Source: Seriola aureovittata
Lineage: Eukaryota; Chordata; Actinopteri; Carangiformes; Carangidae
Reading direction: 5' to 3'
DNA length: 64,000 nt
NCBI RefSeq assembly: GCF_021018895.1
Contig: NC_079369.1
Location: forward strand, 10,259,694 to 10,323,693
Notes under the pieces: generated by a model
Seen by the model: the letters and a program-made list of their open reading frames with translations, nothing else
The model's database searches: none
What the model was told of the DNA's origin: nothing
Shown: piece after piece, positions 13,742 to 33,037 of the stretch
Layout of the letters: each line of letters starts with the position of its first letter
Numbering within the stretch: the first letter of the stretch is position 1
Program-made: the position numbers and the translations under genes

Positions 13742-13855
13742 GGAGAGAGAGTGAGAGAGAGAGAGAGAGAGACAGAGACAGACAGAGAGAGAGCGAGAGT
13801 GACAAAGGGAGGGGGGAGAGAGAGAGGTAACCTGCACCTGCACATGGAGGAAGTC

Positions 13856-13887
<32 letters not shown>

Positions 13888-13921
13888 ACTCTCTCACTCT
13901 CTCTCTCTCAATCTCTCTCTG
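13742..13921. repeat. (GA)n - spacer - (CT)n inverted microsatellite at the lmx1a promoter
   Basis: A purine tract of GA repeats (13742-13828, with a few interruptions) is followed after about 25 bases by a complementary pyrimidine tract of CT repeats (13854-13921). Together they form a long imperfect inverted repeat just upstream of the lmx1a non-coding first exon. Confidence 0.9.
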
Positions 13922-13989
13922 TCCTTCCCGTTCATTCCTAATAGGATAATTGATAGATAGCCTAAATAGTCAATAACTCTGGACTCAGC

Positions 13990-14150
13990 GAGGTCGGCGG
14001 AAGCTCTGAGGAGAAACTTTGATGCGCTGCTCTCTGAGTCTCAGAGCAGCAAGTTGCAGCAGGAGTTTGAGCGCCGGAGATGTTCCGAGAGGAACTGGGA
14101 GTCTAAAACCTAAAACACTTTGCTACCGTCAGGAAACTCGCATTTAACAG
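13990..14150 (+). other. lmx1a 5' UTR exon (start approximate)
   Basis: A GC-richer stretch ends in a good donor (CAG|GTAGGT, GT at 14151-14152) just upstream of the LIM1 exon, and an acceptor near 14573-14574 could receive it. The exon carries an upstream ATG at 14022 opening a frame that stops at 14145-14147, and a GCTGCTCT/AGAGCAGC hairpin at 14026-14050. The transcription start is not visible. Confidence 0.55.
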
Positions 14151-14648
14151 GTAGGTTTTTTTTTTTAACTTGTTTTTTAATTTCATTTTTGAATAAGCCT
14201 ATTTATTTTGCCTTTGATTAACTTTGGTCAAAATCACTATGTTTCTTTAGAGCACTGCAGTGGTGGATCTAGGAGGGTAAAAAAATGATGACTTAATTAT
14301 ATTAATCATCATTAATTAGTAAGACTTAGATTCAGAATACATTTTTTAAACTTTGTATTTCACTGAGATTATTTTTCGCATTATTTAATGCACATGGTCA
14401 CCAATAGAACGTCATCATTGGTTTAAATAACGGTCAAAACGATTAAAATAATTAACGTTTCACAATGTAATACTAACTTTTTAATTAAACAACTAGCAAT
14501 TTAGCTGGGTTTTTTTTTAACATTTAAAAGAGGCAAAGTCGCGTTTTGATGAGCCTTCATTAAACTTCTCTCAGCCTTCAGTTTGCCACAGCCCAAATTA
14601 GCAAGCACTGTATTTCATCCGCATCCTGCTGATTGGAAAAGTGTTGTA

Positions 14649-24310
<9,662 letters not shown>

Positions 24311-24745
24311 GAGTGAAGATTGGACTCAGTAAGGAATGGTCCGTCTCCTTCACCCTGCGTCGCTCTCTGGTCTCATCATTTATTTCTGTGGACAATGCGC
24401 AAGGTAGTTGAGGAAGTGGCTGGGGACGTGGGTACACTGTGACACCATGCAATATACTCTAAATCAGTGGTTATCAGGCTATTAGAGGGTGGATATATCA
24501 TGTGCACCTCCATTTAAACATAATTACACTACTGCCTCTTATGCTTTACAATCCCACTGTTCAACACAGGCTCTTTAAAGTCTCCTGTGTATGCATGACA
24601 CTGTCGGACCTCTCTCACTATGTTTGAATGTTAGATTATGAGATTATAACTGCATCTACTAATGTAAATAGCCGTTTGGGTGTGTATTTGTATTTATTCT
24701 CACAATGTGTGTATGCTGTTCATCTTGAATGAACCAACAATGATC

Positions 24746-24751
24746 AATAAA
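24746..24751 (+). terminator. Polyadenylation signal of lmx1a
   Basis: AATAAA lies 436 bases after the lmx1a stop at 24308-24310, and a second overlapping AATAAA begins at 24750. Confidence 0.7.
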
Positions 24752-24759
24752 TAACGTTA

Positions 24760-26520
24760 CGATACAGTGAATATTCAGGATGAGGTGTGTGGCACAGTAA
24801 GTATAAAGCGCGGACTGATCCTTCAGGATGAAGATGGGGTATTCATGCTGAGGGTCAGAGCTGGGTCAGTCCATCTTCAGTGCTTATCGGTCCAATCTAG
24901 GTGACAGGTCAGCGAGGCATCTTCCCCTGGCTGTTGGGTGGATCATCAGATTGTAAAATGCTGGGCTATGACAGCAGTATGGGTCAGTGGCAGGTAAGCA
25001 TCACATCCACGCCGCCATCATCAACGCTCACATTGTGCTCCTCACGGTCAAAGGCCCTCGCTGCATTTTTCTGCCTTTTCCTTCCTCCAGTCAAAGCGGA
25101 CTGGAAGGGGAAGGGGAAGGGGTGGGGGCGACCACCCAGGCACTGTGCCCAGCTGGAATGCACCAATCCTGGGGAAAGAGAGGTTGAGAAAACCCAGGGA
25201 TGGGGGGGGGGGGGTCCAGACAACGGAGGGGCTGAAAGCTGTGTCAGGGGAGAATGCCCAGGGTGACACAGAGATATGAAGCCCCACTGTATGGAGTGCC
25301 TCCTTGCCCCAGCCATGAACCCTCTCTTGGACCCATCTCATGTATCCCACTATGAAATCAGACCTTGCAGAGCAGAGAGCGCAAGTCAATGGTCAGGAAC
25401 AATCTAACTGTCTGTCACCGTGGTATGCTACTGCCAACCAGAGCTAAAGAAGTGTGCAGCAGAGTATACTGTGTGTGTTTCTTTGAGTCTGTCTTTGTAT
25501 CTGTGTCTGTATCTGGTCTAAGTGTCCGCTGGCATGTGCACGTGTGCGTGCTCATGTGTTAGGAGGAACAACACTCTTTGTTGAAGGGACCTAAGTATCA
25601 TAATGCATTTCCTTGTATCTTCAGAGGCAGATGAAGGGAGAAAAGCCAGACTTAAATATCAGGGAAGGAAGCCAACGTGGTCACCTGCGGGGCCTTTTCC
25701 CTTCTTGTGCGCGAGTCCGTGCACAGTTGGCACGTATATATATGGCTGCCAGCAGCAGTGGGTGGGATGAGAAAAAATAATCAAAACGTGATCATACGGT
25801 CGCAGCGGGTAGCAATAACCTCATTATTATTCTGACGGTAGCCAAACAGTTTCCTGTCAACAGTTCGGTTATTTATTGCACTCCTCATGCCAGCCATAGG
25901 CCACAAGCCCTCTGTCTTTTAACCGCTATAATTGGCTTCATGCTGTTGCAGCGCCAAGACGGATGCACACACTTTGCTGAAGATACTCCATCGGCCATTT
26001 GCTGCACATATTTCTGCCGCATTATTGGCACAGGAGATTTCATACATAAATTAGACAACTAATTTACACTTAAATTTGTAGTACAAAATGTGTATCATAA
26101 CTAATATATAACGCCACGTGAGTCTCAGTTCAAGACAGTTCGATAATCTGTAGTTAGTGTGGTGGTAGTAAATTGTTGGATCGGTTCCCAATGTGACACA
26201 TTGGGCTGAGACTGATAATAGATCACCTCCTCACCACTCAGTGACAGGAGCTTTCTGGCCATTAAATGTGCTAAATTGACACTTTGTGGCAGTTTGGCAA
26301 TCTCAGAGGTTCTCTGCCATCTCCTCGACTGACCCTACAGTATTAGATCCTATGGAGGAGGTCGAATGTGGGTAACCAGGGCTGCTAGGGAGGACACTGT
26401 ACCACATTACACTGGACATTGCTTAAAGTATGCCAACACTGATCAATTGCTTAATGTGAAGGAGTGGGTGAGTCAGCTAAAAAAATAAAATAAATAAAAG
26501 CAATATTTCAAGGAGGATTA
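24760..26520. other. Intergenic region between lmx1a and selp (convergent 3' ends)
   Basis: No gene is supported. The frames around 24900-25390 on both strands have no family resemblance and overlap one another. The non-repetitive stretch 25640-26060 contains homeobox-type TAATTG words and looks like a possible conserved element, unproven. Confidence 0.65.
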
Positions 26521-26523
26521 TAA

Positions 26524-26529
26524 TTTATT
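26524..26529 (-). terminator. Polyadenylation signal of selp (minus strand)
   Basis: TTTATT on the plus strand reads AATAAA on the minus strand, about 300 bases downstream of the selp stop codon. Confidence 0.65.
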
Positions 26530-26822
26530 GACAATTTAAGTGACAAGACGAGATGCAGGAAGCAGGAAACTGGAAAGGAGTAAAAGCTGCACACAAGCTG
26601 TACTGTACATCTACCATGCATGATTTTGATTTCTTTAAGTATAACAGAAGGTAAAGCTTTTCATTCAAAGTATACAGCAATTGCTTGGTTATCTAAATTT
26701 AAAGCCTGCCATCAAGCCTCACATAATAATAATAACAGCAAGCATTAAGTGGTTTCAGTATTTGAAAATGATTTGCTGCAAAAATCAAAAGTCTCAAGAA
26801 AGAACAAAAAGAAAATCAAAAA

Positions 26823-29800
26823 TCAAAACTCAAACGCTGGATTCTCTCTTTCTTCCCACGATGGCCCGTCATATGTGATTGCATGTCCTGCAAAGATCAG
26901 AGGATAGGATGAGGGCAGCAATCTGTGTGTCACAACATGGTATATGTGTATGTGTGAAACTGTACACCATCATTACTGAGGCTCTCACCTCTTTTCTTAG
27001 ATCGTGTCAAAATGAACAAAGCCAAAAAACCCAGTCCTATCAGGAGAAGTGGCACAAGAACAGAGGTTGCCCCGGTTGCACTGTTCATCAGCATGGCAGC
27101 CCCCACCGGAGTAGCTTCTACAGGAACACACAAACATTTTCAGTCTTCAGTCTGTTGTTCTCACTGCATATATACTGTCATGATTCTATGATGTGTGTGT
27201 GTTTTTAAGATCTTTATCAGTCCTTCAGTTAATAAATAACCACCACCATTCTCATAGTGCAAAGACTGGTAATACACTGTTATCTTCTTGTAAAAGTCAA
27301 CAAAGGATCAGTTTTAATACAAGCTTTACCCGTGCAGTTAGGAAGGCTGTCACTCCAAAACCCAGCAGAGGAGCAAAGCAGCACCTCAGTGCCATTCAGG
27401 GAGAATCCACCTGTACAGGTAAAAAGACACTGGGAGCCAAAACTGAAATGCCCCAGAGGGTGGGAGCAGTTCATAGACAGGGGTAAAGACGAGGCTGGGA
27501 TATCCTCACACTGTACCGCTGGAAAGGACAGAAATTGCAATTAGACCAGCTGTTTGAACACCAAGAAAAAACTAGTACATTTAAAATAATGCTGCACACT
27601 CACGCTGGCAAGTGGGTAGATCCTGACTCCAGTGGCCTGAGTTGCTGCAGGTCATTGTTGGTGTCCCCCTCAGCCAGAAACCCTCATTACATTCAAAGCC
27701 ACAGCTGGAGTTGTAGCTGAATGGGGAGAATGGATGGCTACAGTTCATCCTCCCGTGTTGTGGAGCTTCGGCCAGTAGGGGGCATGGACGTGCTGCAGAT
27801 AACGTTGAACATACAGAATGACCACTTGCCTCAACAAACAAACCTCATTGTGTGAAACAAAGCGGGGAAAGGAGGCTAGTTCCCAGACTTCAACACCGAT
27901 TCCACTTTTGGGAAGTTAATGATGTGAGTTTTTCTGTTGCTTATGATACAAGCAAATACATCTGTAAATGCATTTATGGAGCCAAATTCTAAAGCACAGG
28001 TGTATAATACGATACAGCATGTCCAGCAGGGGGGAATAAATGCCAAGTGCCGTGCTCATATTTTGATTTATTACAGCTGGCTAATTCTCTGATCCTGAAA
28101 TTGAAAGCTCTTATGATGATTACAATCAACAGATTATGACTTTTTCTTTTACCTAAGCAACGTGGGGTCTCTGTGCTCCACGTGCCCAGAGAGGTGCACT
28201 CAGTGTCAGCCGTCCCATTCAGGACAAAACCCTCCTCACAGGTTGATGTGCACCGAGAACCAAAACTGAACTCTCCATGAGGATCAGAGCAGAGAAAGGT
28301 GCCATGAGCCGGAGGGTTGAGAGTGGGACATTTCTTAGCTGGAGAGAAACAGAGACAGAGAGGGACTGAGATATTTAAACACTTCACTTGGCAAAGTTGT
28401 TCAGTCATGATCTAAAACATGAAATTACAAGCTCTTATGATAATTACAATCAACAGATTCTGACATTTTTTTTTTTTTACCCAAGCAACGTGGGGTCTCC
28501 GTGCTCCACGTGCCCACAGAGGTGCACTCCGTGTCAGCTGTACCATTCAGGACAAAACCCTCCTCACAGGCTGACGTGCACCGAGAACCGAACCTGAACT
28601 CTCCATGAGGATCAGAGCAGGATGAAGAGCCATGAGGGGGAGAGTTTAGAGAAGGACATTTCTTAGCTGGAACAGACAAAACGAGAGATCAAGAAGATAT
28701 TTTAATATGTGGGCGCTTTATGAAGCAAAGTGGCACTGCAATGCACAATCTAAGCCATGAGTTTAAGAGCTTTTACATTGATTTCTAATCAGCAAATAAT
28801 AATACAGGGATTAAATTTTTTTTGTTTGTTTTTTTTTTTACCCAAGCAATGTGGGGTCTCTGTGCTCCACGTGCCCACAGAGGTGCACTCCGTGTCAGCC
28901 GTCCCACTCAGGACAAAACCCTCCTCACAGGCTGATGTGCACCGAGAACCGAAACTGAACTCTCCATGAGGATCAGAGCAGGATGAAGAGCCATGAGGGG
29001 GAGAGTTCAGAGTGGGACATCTTTTCGCTGGAATAAACAGAAGAAGAGACAAACAAGATATTTCAGAGCTACATGTGGTAAAATGATACTAGACTAAGAC
29101 ATGACAAGGTCTTACAGTTGCATTTGCCTGATTATGACCTAGGTCTCTATCATTTATTACCCAGGCAACGTGGGACGTCTCTGCTCCACTTGCCCACAGA
29201 TGTGCAATCTGTGTTAGCTGTCCCATTCAGGACAAAACCCTCCTCACAGGTTGATGTGCACCGAGAACCAAAGCTGAACTCTCCATGAGGATCATAGCAG
29301 GAAAAGGAGCCATGGGGGGGAGAGTTCAGAGAGGGGCATCTCTTAGCTGGGGGAGAAACAGGCAGAGAAGGACTGTGATATCTAAATGCTTTACCATTCA
29401 ATTAAGAGCTCTTCTGTTGATTTCTAATCAGCAAATGATAAAACAGAGATTTTTTTTTTTTTACCCAAGCAATGTGGGATGTCTGCACTCCACGTGCCCA
29501 GAGAGGTGCACACTGTGTCGGCCGTCCCATTCAGGAGAAAACCCTCCTCACAAGCTGACGTACACTGAGAACCAAAACTGAACTCTCCATGTGGATCAAA
29601 GCAAAATAAGGAGCCATAGGTAGTGGAGTTCAGAGCTGGACATCTTTTAGCTGGAGGGCAACAGAGAGAGGGAGAGTCCAATAAGATATACTTTATGTGA
29701 TAAAGTGGTGCCAGAATCTAAACCATGACTTTACAAGCTGAGCTACAAGTTGACTACAGTTAACAGTGGCAGGATGCAGACAGTTAGTATTTTCTTTACC

Positions 29801-32508
29801 CGAGCAGTGTGCGATGTCGGCGCTCCACATGCCCAGAGAGGTGCACTCAGCGTTGGCTGTCCCATTCAGGAGAAAACCCTCATCACATGTTGTCATACAA
29901 TGTGAACCAAAACTGAAGGAACCATGTGGGTCAGAACAGGAAAGGGAGCCATGGGGGGGGGGATTTATGGGATTGCACTTCTTAGCTTGTAGGATGAAAG
30001 ACAAGGACAGACCAATTAGATGCAGATTACATGTGGGAAATTAAAACAAAAACTAAACTGACTGTTTATTTTAGCAAAAAGCTGAGCAGTAGGAACAGAT
30101 TGTGTGATATGTACTTCATTACTTAGTCATCTATGCTCATACCCTGGCAGACAGGAAGTGTGTGACTCCAGCTGCCCTGTGAAGAACATTGTGTCATGTT
30201 TGCGCCAATCAGATCAAATCCTTCTTCACATTGCACGGTGCATATTGAGCCATAGCTGTACACTTCTAAAGGGTCTTGGCATTCGACGGAGGCATGGGGT
30301 GGAGCCTCCAGACTGTTGCACTGTACCACTGAAGAAGAAGAAACACCATTACTCATCAGAGCAGTGAACAGTTTTGTGTTGCTTTCAGAGAACCAATGAA
30401 ATCTTTGTAACCATTAAAAATCGCACAGAAATTCAGTGACCCACCCGTGCATGTAGGTGTAGCTTTGCTCCATTGTCCTGAAGCCAGACAGGTGAGCAAG
30501 CTGTCTCCGGTCAGGTTGTAGCCTTCCTGGCAGTTGAAGTTACACTGTGAGCCAAAGGAGAAAGGCTCCAGAGTGTCCACACACGTCATGTTGCCCGTGA
30601 CAGGAAAGAAAATGGGGGAGCACTTTTTTACTGTGGTGGGATACAGATATCACACAGTCACACTCAAAAATCAAATCAACATCCTTTTGAAATGTATCAG
30701 TTTGAACCACCGTGCATTGTGACTGCTTTTATACACATAGCATGAGCATAAGATGGTGATGTGAACAATCACGCTGACATGATTTATAGTCAAGGAAAAC
30801 AGCAACTGCCAACCTGCATTAAATCGCAATATTGTTTGCCCAACACAGACATAAATGAGTGTGAAGTAAAGTGGTGATAGGTGTGACCTGCCTCTGATCT
30901 GCTGCACTGTCTGGACAGGATGTGACTGCACATAGAGTCCAGTAAAATATTCGTAAAAGGTGGCAGTGGCAATCTATTACCAGAGGTCAAGTCATATATA
31001 AAAAGTATTTCACATGAACATTTACGATCATTAAATTGTTACATTATTTGGTCTAATTTTACTTTTCAAAGGTAAAGAGAATCACTTTACTTGTACATGC
31101 TGGGACACTGGCAGTCCACCGCCCAGTGTGTTCACAACGCATCTGGCTCCCTCCACTGAGCTCATAGCCTTCATCACACCTGACCTCACAGCTGGAGTTG
31201 TAGCTGTAAGGAGCGATGGGGTGGCTGCAGTTCATACCACCTCCACTGATGTTAGTGTGGTTCAGAACTGGGCACTGTTCAACTGCAAGAGGCAGTAAAA
31301 AAAAAAAAGTGTTTTCCTCGTAATTTTGACATCTGAAATAACAATTGTTTTCACATTGTTGTTATGCAGCGGCCATACCTTGACACAGAGGAACTGGGTT
31401 GTTCCAATGCCCACTGGTTTGGCACAACAGTTGGGGCGAGCCCAACAAGCGAAAGCCAAGTTCACAGTGAAAACGGCAGGAAGAGTTGAAACGATTGGAC
31501 CCATAGGGATGAAAACAGTGGTGAGAACCGTGTTGTGGTTCCAGCAAGGGTTTGCATGCGCTTGCTGAAGAAAAAAAAACAACAAAAAAAAAATAATTTT
31601 TTTTTAACTCATCACAGAAAGAGCTTGTGGTTGGTTCCAACATGATGACACTGTTTGCTCACCCTCCTCACAGCGTGGCCCATGGAAACCAGGATGACAC
31701 TGGCAAGTATAGTTCCCCACGGTCTCCACACAGTCTGCATGGGCACTGCAGGAATCCTGTGTACAAGAGGCTACATACATGCAGACAGAGATCTTATATG
31801 CTATAATAAGTCTACAGGGGTCAGGTAAACATGTCCATCAAACAAAAACAAAATTAAGAGTGGTTTACCTGAGTAGCAGATAGTTCCCTTCTTACTTTGG
31901 CATTTTTCATTGTTCCACTTGGCTGTGTCTTTATTCCTCTTAATGTAAATCTCCACACAGTCCTGACCCGCAATTTTATCTGGCTCCTCTGGCGCCCAGT
32001 TCTGAGCATCCTCTGGTACAGTCTTATTGTTTCCTTCCCTGGTCCACACTCCATCCACTTTGCGAATGCCTGTCCAGTAATATTTCTGGTTAAATGGCAG
32101 CAGGTTGTTGATGAAGTCAGTCTCCTCCGGGGTCTGGATGGTTACCATGTTTGACAAGTGCTGGTGGCACCACTGGCGGGCCTCATGCCATCTCCGGTTT
32201 GGGGTGGTGCTGTAGCTGTAGGTCCATGCCTGCGCTCCTCCTCCGCGGCTCAGGTCTAAGATTAGGTATATGGATGATGAGACAAAAGGGAACCGGTGAA
32301 GCAAAGTGTTTGCTGCTTGTAGGATTATGCAGACCTACCTTGGGTAAAAACAATCAGTGCGGCTATCAACATCCTGTGATGCAGACTTGATTCTTGAGAC
32401 ATCTGAAATAAAATGAGAATTGTTTTCACATAATTTCTTATGAGTGTAGAGTCACAGTATGTATTCACACATGCACAACACTTGCACTGAGAGTTCATGT
32501 CTTACCAT
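26823..32508 (-). CDS. selp: P-selectin-like adhesion receptor with 12 CCP domains
   Basis: This type I membrane lectin is the likely orthologue of P-selectin, which tethers leukocytes on activated endothelium or thrombocytes. Coding exons from 5' to 3': 32506-32508 (ATG only), 32339-32402 (signal), 31869-32255 (C-type lectin), 31663-31770 (EGF), CCP1 31379-31564, CCP2 31091-31282, CCP3 30445-30630, CCP4 30143-30328, CCP5 29800-29985, CCP6 29465-29650, CCP7 29161-29346, CCP8 28842-29027, CCP9 28481-28666, CCP10 28153-28338, CCP11 27604-27792, CCP12 27330-27518, membrane segment 26989-27117 and tail 26823-26887. The sum is 3000 bp, or 999 residues; human SELP has 830 residues and nine CCPs. 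The internal domain-exon junctions are phase 1. The membrane core is [18 protein letters not shown] and the tail ends ENPAFEF. The lectin keeps VEIYIKR but has EPD and WNNE where most selectins have EPN and WND. Identity rests on synteny order and tail; the lectin also shares L-selectin-like residues. Confidence 0.9.
28060..29985 (-). repeat. Tandemly duplicated CCP exon-plus-intron units in selp
   Basis: Six 186-bp CCP exons start at 28338, 28666, 29027, 29346, 29650 and 29985, at 304-361 bp spacing. Each opens with a Pro/Gln-Ala-Lys-Lys/Arg-Cys junction. CCP8 and CCP9 differ at about 5 of 62 residues. Introns are copied too: TCTTATGATGATTACAATC before the CCP10 donor recurs as TCTTATGATAATTACAATC before the CCP9 donor, and T-rich tracts precede several acceptors on the plus-strand view. 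Confidence 0.9.
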
Positions 32509-32588
32509 TTGATCTGTCGTCAGTCACTCGCTCTTGTCGACACACTCACTCAAAAACAGCATTAAATGTCCCTCAGGGAGTGAGCCTG

Positions 32589-32630
32589 TGACTCATTTTG
32601 TAATATCACTTACCATAACTTCCTTTTATG
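32589..32630 (-). promoter_or_regulatory. Candidate selp core promoter
   Basis: On the minus strand CATAAAAGG (32622-32630) is a TATA-like box, followed by an AP-1 consensus TGAGTCA (32589-32595). The exon-1 ATG lies about 115 bases downstream. The upstream gene sell ends only about 280 bases away, so the promoter must be compact. Confidence 0.4.
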
Positions 32631-32910
32631 AAGGGCACCACTCTACCACCCATAACACACAAACACACATACAAATACTAATACAATGTATTTTATTGAA
32701 TTAAATTTCTCATTGTTTAAGGTGCCACAGAAATGCAGCTCTTATTAAATGCATTTTTGAGGTTACATACACACGACCTGATAATAAACCATCACATACA
32801 CACGCATACACTAATGATGCAGCATATCCAGATTAAGCTTTAACATATAGTATAGCAGACAAAATGCTGAACTATCTTGGCATAGAGCCTGTGCAGCCAG
32901 TGACTGTAGG

Positions 32911-32920
32911 TTTATTTATT
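32911..32920 (-). terminator. Polyadenylation signals of sell (minus strand)
   Basis: Two overlapping AATAAA motifs on the minus strand lie 118-127 bases after the sell stop codon. Confidence 0.7.
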
Positions 32921-33037
32921 AACAGTGTACTATAATTAATATGAGTGATTGCATTTTGGCCGTTATAGATATATTCTAATAAGATATAAGTAAGGTTCCA
33001 GTTGTCCTTCATCCGTGCACCTCACTGGATGGACTTA

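Noticed and set aside
14583..14648. TTG-started N-terminal extension of lmx1a
   Set aside because: Eukaryotic genes rarely start at TTG, and an in-frame ATG at 14649 follows.
24901..25389. Overlapping 110-121 residue frames on both strands after lmx1a
   Set aside because: They lack domains, splice context and conservation cues; GC-rich sequence alone explains their length.
27989..28408. Reading of a CCP exon continued into its intron as one longer protein
   Set aside because: Clean donor and acceptor sites flank a 186-bp exon identical in size to its neighbours.
28060..29985. CRISPR-like regular spacing of repeats
   Set aside because: The repeated units are eukaryotic CCP exons with introns, not short direct repeats with unique spacers.
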